From the NCBI GenBank assembly GCA_027490225.1, contig JAIXYK010000049.1, positions 50,371-114,370 of the forward strand: 64,000 bases of DNA, read 5' to 3'. Under the pieces are notes generated by a model. That model worked only from the letters and a program-made list of their open reading frames with translations. It did not search any database and had not been told where the DNA came from. This stretch comes from Bacteroidota bacterium. GTDB lineage: Bacteria; Bacteroidota; Bacteroidia; M30B66. Shown here one piece after another: positions 26,578 through 35,849 of this stretch. The translations under genes and the position numbers were made by a program. The stretch's first letter is position 1, and each line of letters starts with the position of its first letter.

Positions 26578-28593
26578 ATGAGAATATTTAGCAGAAAGTT
26601 TTTTATTCAGCACGGATCTTTAGTGTTATTATTTTTTTGCACCTTACATTTATCCGCACAAATGCAACAAATCCCATTCAACAATTATCCAGTTTATGGA
26701 GGAAATGATTTAGGCGTAAATTATAGTTCTGAAGCAACTGTTTTTAAGATTTGGTCGCCAATGGCAGAGCAAGTGCAATTGAATATTTATGAAAATGATG
26801 CAACTGAACCACCAATTGAAAAAATCAATTTAAATAAATCAGAAAATGGTGTTTGGGAAATAAAAGTGAATAAAAATTTAATTAATAATTATTACACTTT
26901 TCAAATTCAACTAGATAAAAAATGGCTACCTGAAACCCCTGATATTTATGCGAAAGCAGTAGGTACAAACGGCAGACGTGGAATGGTTGTAGATTTAAAT
27001 AAAACGAATCCCGAAAATTGGAAAAATGATGCATTTATTCCTGTAAAAAATAAAACCGATATTATTTTATACGAATTACATGTAAGAGATTTTTCCATCC
27101 ATCAAAATTCTGGAATGAAAAATAAAGGGAAGTTTTTAGCATTTACAGAAACAGCTAGCAAAACGCCAGCAGGAAATTCCACAGGTTTAGACCATATAAA
27201 AGATTTGGGCGTTTCGCACATTCATTTATTACCAGCATTCGATTTTAATTCTGTAGATGAAGGCAAACCTGAGTTAAAACAATACAATTGGGGCTACGAT
27301 CCATTGCATTACAATGTGCCAGAAGGAAGTTATTCTACAAATCCATCAGATGGAAATGTGCGCATTCGGGAATTTAAACAAATGGTGCAAGCCATTCATA
27401 ACAAAGGTTTGGGAGTGGTTTTGGATGTTGTTTATAATCACACAAGTAGTCTTAACGATTCGCCTTTTTCTCGTTCTGTTCCAGGTTATTATTACAGGCA
27501 AAATGCAGATGGGAAATTTTCTGATGCAACCGGTTGTGGAAACGAAACCGCCTCCGAACGCGCCATGATGCAGAAATACATCATTGAATCTGTTTGTTAT
27601 TGGGCGCAAGAATATCATATAGATGGATTCCGTTTCGATTTAATGGGTGTGCATGATATTGAAACAATGAATTTAATTAGCGCTGCGTTGCATAAAATTA
27701 ATCCCAATGTTTTTATTTATGGTGAGGGCTGGACAGCAGGTGGAAGTCCTTTGGAGGAAGAAAAAAGGGCAATAAAAAGATTAACCTACTTGCTTGATAA
27801 CATTGCTGCATTCAGCGACGACATGCGCGATGGTGTAAAAGGAAAATGGAACGATGAGCATTCCGTTGGTTTTGCAAGTGGAAATCTGGAAGTTGCTGAA
27901 GATTTGAAATTTGGAATCGTTGCAGCAACGCAACATTCTCAAATAGATTATTCAAAGGTTTCGTATTCTAAAAAACCTTGGGCAAAAGAGCCATTTCAGT
28001 GTATTAATTATGTTTCTTGTCACGATAACCATACTTTGTATGATAAACTGAAATTATCAGCCAAAAATGCAACAGAAGAAGAGCTGATTAAAATGGATAA
28101 ACTCAGCAATGCCATTGTTTTAACATCGCAAGGAGTGCCATTTATTCATGCCGGAGAGGAAATAATTCGCACTAAAAACGGGGTTGAAAATTCTTATAAA
28201 TCGCCCGATGAAATAAATGAAATTAATTGGTTAAATAAGGATAAGAATATTTCAGTATTTAATTATTACCAATCATTTATTGCATTAAGAAAAAATCATC
28301 CTGCATTTAGAATGCCTACAAATGCTATGATTCAAGAGTGTCTTCAATTTAGTAAAAAAGATGAACCAGGAATTATTTCCTACCAATTAATCAATCATGC
28401 AAATGGCGATAAATGGAAAAATATTTTTGTGGTATTTAATGGAAATAAAGAGAATAAATCAATTGAATTACCTGCCGGAAAATGGACGCTAGTAGCTAAT
28501 GAAACAGGTGTAAATGAAAAAGGGGTTAAAACAATAACTGACAATAAAATAAATGTTGCAGGAATTTCAGCTTATATTTTATTTCAAGAATAA
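26578..28593 (+). CDS. pulA: Secreted type I pullulanase (GH13)
   Basis: A 671-residue alpha-1,6-debranching enzyme. A signal peptide (about 1-27, ending HLSAQ) sends it across the inner membrane. A CBM48-like domain follows (VFKIWSPMAEQVQL), then the type I pullulanase signature YNWGYDPLHYNVPEGSY. GH13 catalytic regions are complete: DVVYNHT, GFRFDLMGVHD (nucleophile Asp), GEGWTAGG (acid/base Glu) and VSCHDNHT (third Asp). No T9SS domain is present, so it is probably periplasmic. It is monocistronic by spacing; no SusC/D partners are nearby. Confidence 0.92.
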   Translation: MRIFSRKFFIQHGSLVLLFFCTLHLSAQMQQIPFNNYPVYGGNDLGVNYSSEATVFKIWSPMAEQVQLNIYENDATEPPIEKINLNKSENGVWEIKVNKNLINNYYTFQIQLDKKWLPETPDIYAKAVGTNGRRGMVVDLNKTNPENWKNDAFIPVKNKTDIILYELHVRDFSIHQNSGMKNKGKFLAFTETASKTPAGNSTGLDHIKDLGVSHIHLLPAFDFNSVDEGKPELKQYNWGYDPLHYNVPEGSYSTNPSDGNVRIREFKQMVQAIHNKGLGVVLDVVYNHTSSLNDSPFSRSVPGYYYRQNADGKFSDATGCGNETASERAMMQKYIIESVCYWAQEYHIDGFRFDLMGVHDIETMNLISAALHKINPNVFIYGEGWTAGGSPLEEEKRAIKRLTYLLDNIAAFSDDMRDGVKGKWNDEHSVGFASGNLEVAEDLKFGIVAATQHSQIDYSKVSYSKKPWAKEPFQCINYVSCHDNHTLYDKLKLSAKNATEEELIKMDKLSNAIVLTSQGVPFIHAGEEIIRTKNGVENSYKSPDEINEINWLNKDKNISVFNYYQSFIALRKNHPAFRMPTNAMIQECLQFSKKDEPGIISYQLINHANGDKWKNIFVVFNGNKENKSIELPAGKWTLVANETGVNEKGVKTITDNKINVAGISAYILFQE

Positions 28594-28739
28594 TAAATTT
28601 AATTCCTTATTTCTTTGTGCGTAAATATTAAAATTTAACCTGTATTCCATTCATTAGAATTTATAATTTTACTTCATCCAAAGCTTAAAAAGCCTAAGAC
28701 AATTAATCAATTTCATCGCTCTAATCTAAAAGGAAAATT

Positions 28740-29645
28740 ATGTTTATCGTTATACTCGGAATCATCATTATTGCTGTTTCTTTCTTTGTAATCAAAGACA
28801 ATTACAAGCTCAATAAATTTTATCCATATGTAAATTTCATTGGATTTATTTTTATTCTCTTAGGTGTTTCTACTTCAGTTATCAAACAAGTGGAAGCAGG
28901 TCAAGCGGGAGTGCAATCTCTTTTTGGAAAAGTTGATAACCATGTTTTGGAAAGTGGTCTTAACGTAATTAATCCATTGGCTGAAGTTACCATGTTCGAC
29001 ATCAAAACTCAGAATTATACCATGAGTGGTGTGCACGACGAAGGCGATAAAAGTGGAGATGATGCCATTCGTGTTTTATCGGCCGACGGTTTGGAAGTAA
29101 TTATCGATCTTACTGTTTTGTACAGAGTAATTCCAAGTGAAACTCCACGTATTTTAAAAGAAATAGGAACGGATTATAGAAACACCATTGTGCGACCAAT
29201 AACCAGAACTAAAATTCGCGATAACGCAGTGTATTATGATGCTGTTTCGCTGTATTCTACAAAAAGAGATGAATTTCAAACCCGCATTTTTAATGGCATT
29301 GAAAAAGATTTTAAATCCCGCGGACTTATTTTGGAGCAATTATTAGTTAGAAATATTACCCTTCCACAATCTGTAAAAGTTACCATTGAATCGAAAATAA
29401 ACGCTGAACAAGATGCGCAGAAAATGCAATTTGTACTTCAAAAAGAAAAACAAGAAGCGGAGAGAAAAAGGGTGGAAGCGCAAGGAATTGCTGATTATCA
29501 AAAAATAATAAATACAGGATTAAGCGAGCAACAATTGCAATATGAAATGATAAAAGCCAATAAAGAAATTGCATTATCGCCCAATACAAAAATTATTGTT
29601 ATGGGCAATAGTAAAGGAATGCCTCTGATTTTAAATGATAAATAA
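28740..29645 (+). CDS. SPFH/prohibitin-family membrane protein
   Basis: A 301-residue protein with two N-terminal hydrophobic segments (about 1-20 and 29-48) and a Band 7/prohibitin domain beginning QVEAGQAGVQSLFGKV. The second half is an Ala/Glu/Lys-rich coiled coil (KINAEQDAQKMQFVLQKEKQEAERKRVEAQG). Such proteins oligomerise into large membrane-anchored rings and often modulate membrane proteases. There is no FtsH or NfeD gene beside it. It is 13 bases upstream of an outer-membrane barrel gene and may be co-transcribed with it. Confidence 0.85.
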   Translation: MFIVILGIIIIAVSFFVIKDNYKLNKFYPYVNFIGFIFILLGVSTSVIKQVEAGQAGVQSLFGKVDNHVLESGLNVINPLAEVTMFDIKTQNYTMSGVHDEGDKSGDDAIRVLSADGLEVIIDLTVLYRVIPSETPRILKEIGTDYRNTIVRPITRTKIRDNAVYYDAVSLYSTKRDEFQTRIFNGIEKDFKSRGLILEQLLVRNITLPQSVKVTIESKINAEQDAQKMQFVLQKEKQEAERKRVEAQGIADYQKIINTGLSEQQLQYEMIKANKEIALSPNTKIIVMGNSKGMPLILNDK

Positions 29646-29676
29646 AAATAGCTTTTAATTGTTTTTATTAAGTAGC

Positions 29677-30795
29677 ATGAAATTTAAATTTATACTTCAA
29701 TTTTTATTATTACTATTTTTTTCTTTTAACTCTTATGCCCAAGTTGCCAATACTGGAATGGTGGAACAAATGGACAGTGCAGATATCGGGAAAATTGTGC
29801 TGAGCGGATATGTTGATGTGTATTATGGTTATGATTTTAATGAGCCTGTAACGTCTGATAGACCTTACGCTGTTTCATCTGCACGCCACAACGAAATAAA
29901 CATCAATCTGGCGTATTTAGGAATGAATTACACGAACGGAAAAGTAAGGGCGCGTTTTATTCCCGGTTTTGGAACTTATATGAATGCGAATTACAGTTCA
30001 GAAGTAGGGACTTTGCGCAATTTAGTGGAGGCAAATGCAGGTGTATGCTTATCTACCAAACTTGATATTTGGCTGGATGCAGGTGTAATTGGTTCTCCCT
30101 ACACCAACGAATCTGCTATTTCGAAAGACCATTTCATGTACACGCGTTCTTTTGCGCCGGAATATGTGCCTTATTACTTAACTGGCGTGAAATTATCAGG
30201 AAAATTATCACCAAAAATTATTGGCTATTTGTATATTTTAAATGGATGGCAAAACATTACTGATACCAATAATCCGCTTTCTTTGGGTACACAAATAGAA
30301 TACAGGCCTAATAAAAAATGGCTCATCAACTGGAATACCTACGTAGGAGATGAAACTAACGCAAATGCGCCTCAATTTGGCATGCGTTATTTCAGTGATG
30401 TGTATGCGATTTATAATCCTGATGGACGCTTTTCATTTACAACTTGCACATATGCCGGCGCTCAGCAAATAAAAGGAGCAAATAACACCGACAGTTATGC
30501 ATATTGGTGGCAAGCTAATTTTATTGCAAAAGTTAAATTGAGCAATACAACTTCTCTTGCAGGAAGAGTGGAATATTTTAACGATGAGAAAAATGTGCAA
30601 ATCACACCAATTACTGGTGCAGGAGGCTTCACAACAGGCAGCGCAGGACTTTGTTTCAACATGAAAATAAGCAAAAACGCACTATTCAGAATAGAACAAA
30701 AGCATTTCTTTTCAGAAAATACGATGTACCTCAAAAGAAATAAGGCTTCTAATAGCGACAATTTGCTTATTGGTAATTTAACCGTTTGGTTTTAG
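29677..30795 (+). CDS. Outer-membrane beta-barrel protein, BBP2/porin-like
   Basis: A 372-residue outer-membrane protein with a signal peptide ending near FNSYAQ. The mature chain (GYVDVYYGYDFNEP, AYLGMNYTNGKVRARFIPGFGTYMNANY, LTGVKLSGKLSPKIIGYLYILNGWQN) shows alternating strands and matches the putative beta-barrel porin-2 family (PF07642). It ends in LLIGNLTVWF, with the terminal Phe of barrels. I chose the ATG at 29677, not the in-frame TTG at 29659, because it gives a regular signal peptide (MKFKFILQFLLLLFF). The transported solute is unknown. Confidence 0.82.
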   Translation: MKFKFILQFLLLLFFSFNSYAQVANTGMVEQMDSADIGKIVLSGYVDVYYGYDFNEPVTSDRPYAVSSARHNEININLAYLGMNYTNGKVRARFIPGFGTYMNANYSSEVGTLRNLVEANAGVCLSTKLDIWLDAGVIGSPYTNESAISKDHFMYTRSFAPEYVPYYLTGVKLSGKLSPKIIGYLYILNGWQNITDTNNPLSLGTQIEYRPNKKWLINWNTYVGDETNANAPQFGMRYFSDVYAIYNPDGRFSFTTCTYAGAQQIKGANNTDSYAYWWQANFIAKVKLSNTTSLAGRVEYFNDEKNVQITPITGAGGFTTGSAGLCFNMKISKNALFRIEQKHFFSENTMYLKRNKASNSDNLLIGNLTVWF

Positions 30796-30872
30796 TTTTT
30801 AAATAAAATTAACAAGTCGGGTAATTGTTAAGGTTTAAATACTACTTTTAGACTAAATTAAAATACCTGACC

Positions 30873-32810
30873 ATGAAAAAACTGCTACTTCTTATTTTAT
30901 TTATAGCATCTTCATATAACCAAAGCAAAGCACAAGATTCGGTAACGGTGACGTTTAGGTTGAATATGCTAAATCCTAATGGGGCCGCCTCAGTTGTAGA
31001 AGACGCGATTCAGCTTGGAATAATTTTCCCTTTTCCTGTTATAGTAGGCAATTTCGCAGATCTTGGCGCCACTGCTAAATTAAATGATGAATATGTAGAT
31101 ATTCCATTAGATAATTTTTCTCTTGAAACACTCATTCTTGAGTCTTTTTTCGTCGGAGACACAAGTAATCCAAATATGATATATCTCTCAATAAAATTTC
31201 CAATCACCTCTGTAGGTCAAGAATTAAAGTTTAGTCTTGGCCTAACAGATTTTCCAATTACTAATTTGTATATGGGCGATGATATTGATGTTTACTCCGA
31301 AAATTCTCCACACACAGCATGTTTCACGAGTTCTCCTGAAATAGATCAGTTATTTGCACTAAATAATATAAACGGAACAGGTATTGTACGAACTATAACA
31401 ATACCACCTATTGATGCCACTTACAGCTATTGCTGGTCATCTTGTTTACAATGCAATGGTGATGCTCCTGGTATAATAAGTGATGAAAACATTTTAAGAA
31501 CAAGGACTTTTGTTGATTTAAATAGCAATTCAGTTTTTGATGATGGAGAACCTCCCATTCAAGGAATAAATGTTCAAGTAAACACAAGCCCTAATCCCAT
31601 TAATGGTTTTACGGGTAATAATGGGCGCTTTTATACTTATTTGCCAAATGGAAATTATACGGTACAGATTGCACTACCGAACCTGTTTAGTACTTCAAAC
31701 ACAAGTCAAATCATAACAATTGCAGATAATGACACGAATTTGTTTTTTCCTTTAACATTAGCGCCAAATTATTATGAAATTGAAGCGGTATTTAATCCCG
31801 CACAAATGGTTGCTGGTTTTAACCAAACTTCTTCTATTGTAATTCAAAATACTGGAAATTCTGTTTCTAATTTATCTCTGACCATAACTTTACCAGAAGA
31901 TCAGGCTTTTGTGAGCAGCATTCCTGCTCCTACAAATGTTGCGGGTGGTGTGCTGACGTTTTTGATTCCATCTATTGCTGCGTATACCAATTTCCCAATC
32001 AGCATTACAACTTATCTTCCACCACCGCCAACGTTTATGCCTGGCGATGAAATTACCTGGAACTTGAATTTAAGTCCATTACCGAATGAAGAAAGCGATG
32101 CCAACAATGTATTCAGTTATACGCTTCCAATACTTTCGTCATACGACCCGAACGACAAAACAATGATGAAGGGAAGTTCTATCACGCCAGCATTGGTGAA
32201 TGAGGGAGAAGATTTTCACTACCGCATTCGTTTTCAAAATACTGGAAATTTCCCGGCATCTTTCATACACGTGCGTGATACCTTGGAAGCTGGTTTAAAT
32301 CCATCTTCATTAAGAATGCTTGCTGCAAGCCACGATTATTCTTTAACCGTTACCGATAATATTTACTTAGACTGGTTTTTCCCAAACATTCAATTACCCG
32401 ATTCTACATCTGACCCTGAAGGAAGTCAAGGCTATATTTTATTTTCAATTCAGCCTGTATTGCCTGTTGCAGAAGGAACACAAATAGAAAATACTGCACA
32501 TATTTATTTCGATTTTAATCCTGCGGTAATAACCAATACAGAAGTTACAACGATAGAAACGCCAACATCCATAAGTCCTACAAATGCTACAGGCAATGTT
32601 TGGGTAAATGCCAACATGGAATTACGCATTCAACATCCAATGGAATTCACCCAATTGAATATTTATTCGATAGATGGCAGGTTGTTACACCAAACAAGTC
32701 CCTCAAATTACTTCGACTTAAAAAGCATTAATACAACAGGAATGGTGTTGATTGAGTTAGTAGGAAACAATAATCGCGTGGTTTTGAAACAGGCATTGAT
32801 TAAACAGTAA
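30873..32810 (+). CDS. T9SS surface protein with DUF7619 domain, tandem paralogue A
   Basis: A 645-residue secreted protein. Order: signal peptide (1-20, SKAQ), variable N-terminal domain (~32-176), Cys-rich linker CWSSCLQCNGDAPG, SdrD-B-like domain (DLNSNSVFDDGEPPIQGI), beta domain with SIVIQNTGNSVSNLSL, DUF7619 from SYDPNDK through YRIRFQNTGNFPASF to IYFDFNPAVITNTEV, and a T9SS type A sorting domain (LNIYSIDGRLLHQ). From residue ~177 on it is nearly identical to paralogue B 46 bases downstream, while the region before that has diverged. Surface adhesion or binding is the likely general role; ligand unknown. Confidence 0.82.
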   Translation: MKKLLLLILFIASSYNQSKAQDSVTVTFRLNMLNPNGAASVVEDAIQLGIIFPFPVIVGNFADLGATAKLNDEYVDIPLDNFSLETLILESFFVGDTSNPNMIYLSIKFPITSVGQELKFSLGLTDFPITNLYMGDDIDVYSENSPHTACFTSSPEIDQLFALNNINGTGIVRTITIPPIDATYSYCWSSCLQCNGDAPGIISDENILRTRTFVDLNSNSVFDDGEPPIQGINVQVNTSPNPINGFTGNNGRFYTYLPNGNYTVQIALPNLFSTSNTSQIITIADNDTNLFFPLTLAPNYYEIEAVFNPAQMVAGFNQTSSIVIQNTGNSVSNLSLTITLPEDQAFVSSIPAPTNVAGGVLTFLIPSIAAYTNFPISITTYLPPPPTFMPGDEITWNLNLSPLPNEESDANNVFSYTLPILSSYDPNDKTMMKGSSITPALVNEGEDFHYRIRFQNTGNFPASFIHVRDTLEAGLNPSSLRMLAASHDYSLTVTDNIYLDWFFPNIQLPDSTSDPEGSQGYILFSIQPVLPVAEGTQIENTAHIYFDFNPAVITNTEVTTIETPTSISPTNATGNVWVNANMELRIQHPMEFTQLNIYSIDGRLLHQTSPSNYFDLKSINTTGMVLIELVGNNNRVVLKQALIKQ

Positions 32811-32856
32811 TAGGAATAATTAATATTTCAATTTTAACGAAAACAATATTTAACAC

Positions 32857-34791
32857 ATGAAAAAACTGCTACTTCTCATTTTATTAATTGCATTTTCTTA
32901 TAACGAAAGCAAAGCACAGGATTCGGTAACGGTGACGTTTAGACTAAATGGTTTTTATCCTAATGGAACTTCGATCGGTGATTCAATAAATGGCGGAGTT
33001 GATTTTACTAGTTATATAATGTTTGGAAATTTCCAAGATGTAAATGCAACACTTTTAGAAAGTTCGGAGCCTTTATCGAATTATAATGCAGCTGACATTT
33101 ACATGAATAATGATACAGCTGATCCAACTCCTAATAATGATTTTACTTATGTTAAGATAAAATTTCCTTTCTCTTCTATCGGGCAAGAGTTGAATTTCGG
33201 ATTTTCATTTATAGGTGTATCATTCTCCGATCCAACTTTTATATATGAAGGAGAAAGAAACAATATTTACCCATCTGGCTCTAACTATAATGCTTGTTTT
33301 CAATTTTCTCAACTTACAAAAGACATGCATGAGGCAAGTGGATTTTTTAACCTGAACTCAAATTTTGTTAGAACTATAGCAATACCGCCAATTGATGCCA
33401 CTTACAGCTATTGCTGGTCATCTTGTTTGCAATGCAATGGTGACGCTCCTGGTATTATAAGTGATGAAAACATTTTAAGAACGAGGACCTTTGTTGATTT
33501 TAATAACAATTCAGTTTTTGATGCTGGAGAACCTCCCATTCAGGGAATAAATGTTCAAGTAAACACGAGCCCTAATCCCATTAATGGTTTTACGGGTAAT
33601 AATGGACTTTTTTCTGCTTACTTGCCAAATGGAAATTATACAGTACAGATTGCTCTTCCAAACCAATTTAGCACATCAAACAGTAATCAAAACATAACAC
33701 TTACAGATAATGACACGAATTTGCTTTTCCCATTAACATTAGCACCTGATTATTATGAAGTTGAAGCAGTATTTAATCCCGCACAAATGGTAGCAGGTTT
33801 TGACCAGACTTCTTCTATTGTGATTCAAAATACTGGAAATTCGGTTTCTAATTTGTCATTGACAATTATATTACCCGAAGATCAGTCTTTTGTAAGTAGT
33901 GTTCCTGCTCCAACCAATATTGCTGGTGGTGTTTTAACGTATTTGATTCCGTCCATTACAGCGTATACCAATTTCCCAATCAGCATTACTACATATCTTC
34001 CGCCGCCACCAACGTTTATGCCCGGCGATGAAATTACCTGGAACTTGAATTTAAGTCCATTGCCGAATGAAGAAAGCGATGCGAACAATGCATTCAGTTA
34101 CACGCTTCCAATACTTTCTTCTTACGACCCGAATGACAAAACAATGATGAAGGGAAGTTCCATCACACCAGCATTGGTGAATGCAGGAGAAGATTTTCAT
34201 TACCGCATTCGTTTTCAAAATACAGGAAATTTCCCAGCATCCTTCATACATGTGCGCGATACCTTGGAAGCTGGTTTAAATCCATCTACTTTGAGAATGC
34301 TTGCTGCAAGCCACGAATATTCTTTAACCGTTACCGATAATATTTACTTAGATTGGTTTTTCCCCAACATTCAATTACCTGATTCTACTTCTGATCCGGA
34401 AGGAAGTCAAGGTTACATTTTATTTTCAATTCAACCGGTATTGCCCGTTTCAGAAGGCGCAGAAATTGAAAATACTGCTCATATTTATTTCGATTTTAAT
34501 CCTGCGGTAATTACCAATACAGAAGTTACAACCATAGAAACGCCAACATCTATCAGTTCTACAAATGCAGCTGCAAATGTTTGGGTAAATGCCAACATGG
34601 AATTACGTATTCAACATCCAATGGATTTTACGCAACTGAATATTTATTCAATAGATGGCAGGTTGTTACATCAAACAAGTCCTTCAAATTATTTTGACTT
34701 AAAAAGCATTAATACAACAGGAATGGTGTTGATTGAGCTGGTAGGAAATAATAAACGGGTGGTTTTGAAACAGGCGTTGATAAGAGAATGA
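32857..34791 (+). CDS. T9SS surface protein with DUF7619 domain, tandem paralogue B
   Basis: A 644-residue twin of the preceding gene: the same signal peptide and first ten mature residues (QDSVTVTFRLN), a different domain at ~32-176 (rich in Asn, Ser, Phe; for example GFSFIGVSFSDPTFIYEGE), then the same Cys-rich linker, SdrD-B-like, DUF7619 and sorting domains with only scattered substitutions. Many nucleotide differences in the shared part are silent, so the duplication is not very recent or the product is under constraint. It presumably reaches the cell surface by the T9SS that includes PorT. Confidence 0.82.
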   Translation: MKKLLLLILLIAFSYNESKAQDSVTVTFRLNGFYPNGTSIGDSINGGVDFTSYIMFGNFQDVNATLLESSEPLSNYNAADIYMNNDTADPTPNNDFTYVKIKFPFSSIGQELNFGFSFIGVSFSDPTFIYEGERNNIYPSGSNYNACFQFSQLTKDMHEASGFFNLNSNFVRTIAIPPIDATYSYCWSSCLQCNGDAPGIISDENILRTRTFVDFNNNSVFDAGEPPIQGINVQVNTSPNPINGFTGNNGLFSAYLPNGNYTVQIALPNQFSTSNSNQNITLTDNDTNLLFPLTLAPDYYEVEAVFNPAQMVAGFDQTSSIVIQNTGNSVSNLSLTIILPEDQSFVSSVPAPTNIAGGVLTYLIPSITAYTNFPISITTYLPPPPTFMPGDEITWNLNLSPLPNEESDANNAFSYTLPILSSYDPNDKTMMKGSSITPALVNAGEDFHYRIRFQNTGNFPASFIHVRDTLEAGLNPSTLRMLAASHEYSLTVTDNIYLDWFFPNIQLPDSTSDPEGSQGYILFSIQPVLPVSEGAEIENTAHIYFDFNPAVITNTEVTTIETPTSISSTNAAANVWVNANMELRIQHPMDFTQLNIYSIDGRLLHQTSPSNYFDLKSINTTGMVLIELVGNNKRVVLKQALIRE

Positions 34792-34879
34792 TGTGATGGA
34801 AATTTGAAAATATTCTCAATACTTTCAAACATTTCAATATTAAGGGAAGTTTTTAAAACCTGTTGGGCTCAAACAAACC

Positions 34880-35215
34880 TCAAACAAGCATCTGCGCCGT
34901 TACATCCGTGTGCGAAGCATTTTCCACGCAAATGCCATCTTTAATTATTAAAAGCTGAGGTGATTCGTGCTCTACATCAAATAATTCAGCAATTCGGTTA
35001 CTGATATTGCGATATGCAATCAAATCTAAATAATAAACTGGAAAAGATTCTTTATCAACAGCAGATTTTTCTAATCTGTTCTTCACCATATCGCTGATGG
35101 TGCAACGCGTGCTATGTTTGAAAATAGCAACTTTTTCAAATTTTACATCTTTAGATTGCTCAATAATGGTATCTAATTGTTGTAAATCTTTAAGCGGTAA
35201 CCAATGGAGTGACAA
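34880..35215 (-). CDS. ytxJ: Bacillithiol-system thioredoxin-like protein YtxJ
   Basis: A 111-residue thioredoxin-fold protein with the single-Cys motif HSTRC (34-38) in VAIFKHSTRCTISDM, the hallmark of YtxJ monothiol bacilliredoxins, and the cis-Pro segment ESPQLLIIKDG. It would remove bacillithiol from mixed disulfides on cytosolic proteins. It starts 4 bases after the stop of a 43-codon lipoprotein gene transcribed in the same direction, so the pair is probably one transcript. Confidence 0.88.
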   Translation of the reverse strand: MSLHWLPLKDLQQLDTIIEQSKDVKFEKVAIFKHSTRCTISDMVKNRLEKSAVDKESFPVYYLDLIAYRNISNRIAELFDVEHESPQLLIIKDGICVENASHTDVTAQMLV

Positions 35216-35219
35216 TTTT

Positions 35220-35351
35220 CTAAGCCTTTTTGGTAGTATTGTTTTCTACTTCCTGACCATAAGCCGGACAATCAACTTTCTTTGCGCGGCATGAGCTGCA
35301 CAAACTACCAAGTAATACAAATGTGAAGAGGGCAATAATCAGTCTATTCAT
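35220..35351 (-). CDS. Tiny lipoprotein, AKKVDCPAY motif (43 residues)
   Basis: A 43-residue open frame: a hydrophobic signal (MNRLIIALFTFVLLGSL) with lipobox-like Cys residues (LCSSC), then RAKKVDCPAYGQEVENN and a Lys-rich end. Lipidation of C18 or C21 would leave a mature peptide of only ~23-26 residues. A TACTTTTG promoter box precedes it at 35369-35376, and ytxJ follows after 4 bases. A second gene at 35587-35712 encodes the same C(R/K)AK(K)VDCPAY motif, which argues strongly that both are real. Function unknown. Confidence 0.75.
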   Translation of the reverse strand: MNRLIIALFTFVLLGSLCSSCRAKKVDCPAYGQEVENNTTKKA

Positions 35352-35368
35352 CTTTTCAGGATTCATGG

Positions 35369-35376
35369 CAAAAGTA
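35369..35376 (-). promoter_or_regulatory. Candidate -7 element of the tiny lipoprotein/ytxJ unit
   Basis: The minus strand reads TACTTTTG, a full match to TAnnTTTG, 17 bases before the ATG at 35351. An in-frame ATG at 35366 lies too close to it to be used in a transcript starting a few bases downstream. Confidence 0.5.
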
Positions 35377-35464
35377 AGTATAAATCTTACACGGGAAGGC
35401 GAATTGTAAAAAAAATCGAATTTGTTTATAACATCTCGAAAGGCCTATAAATACAAGAATGCTG

Positions 35465-35580
35465 GCTTAAGGGGCGAGCTAAATAGCGCCCGAAGGGACT
35501 ATGAGCGAGCACCTGACCGCTTTTTATTATGATAAATAGCGCGGAGCGACATTATAAATGCCCATAAAGCGGGAAGCCCC
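35465..35580. repeat. GC-rich intergenic element E3
   Basis: GC-rich stretch beginning GGCTTAAGGGGCGAGC and ending GCGGGAAGCCCCG. It contains GAGCACCTGACC, also present in E5, and ATTATGATAAATAG followed by GACATTATA, nearly repeated in E4 and the REP at 38413 (ATTACGATAAATAG, GACATTATA). It separates two minus-strand tiny lipoprotein genes. Confidence 0.6.
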
Positions 35581-35586
35581 GAAAAT

Positions 35587-35712
35587 TTATGAGCGTTTTT
35601 CCTGTTTATTGCTGCAATCTTCGCTGTACGCAGGGCAATCTACTTTTGCTTTGCAGGCTACAAATGATAATCCGAACAGCAATAAGGCACTCCACAAAAT
35701 GATACTTTTCAT
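35587..35712 (-). CDS. Tiny lipoprotein, AKVDCPAY motif (41 residues)
   Basis: A 41-residue open frame with a signal segment (MKSIILWSALLLFGLSF), a lipobox VAC (C20) and a short mature part KAKVDCPAYSEDCSNKQ ending KRS. The mature motif is shared with the product of 35220-35351. Its stop codon touches the GC-rich element E3. A longer open frame on the opposite strand (35558-35848) covers it but has no family resemblance, so I regard the minus-strand gene as real. Function unknown; the several conserved Cys residues could bind metal or form disulfides in the periplasm. Confidence 0.68.
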   Translation of the reverse strand: MKSIILWSALLLFGLSFVACKAKVDCPAYSEDCSNKQEKRS

Positions 35713-35849
35713 AAACTATAGTTGGATGAAGGAAAATTTCACCATAAATGACAATGCTGGAGGTTACGAAATAAATTTAAAAAAGGTTTCTATAGCTAAC
35801 GTGGTTATTTGGTTCTGCGTATGTTTGTGGGTAAGAATTTTAAAATAAA

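Noticed and set aside
35558..35848. 96-codon plus-strand frame before ung
   Set aside because: It begins inside a GC-rich repeat, resembles no family I know, and lies antisense to the motif-bearing tiny lipoprotein gene.
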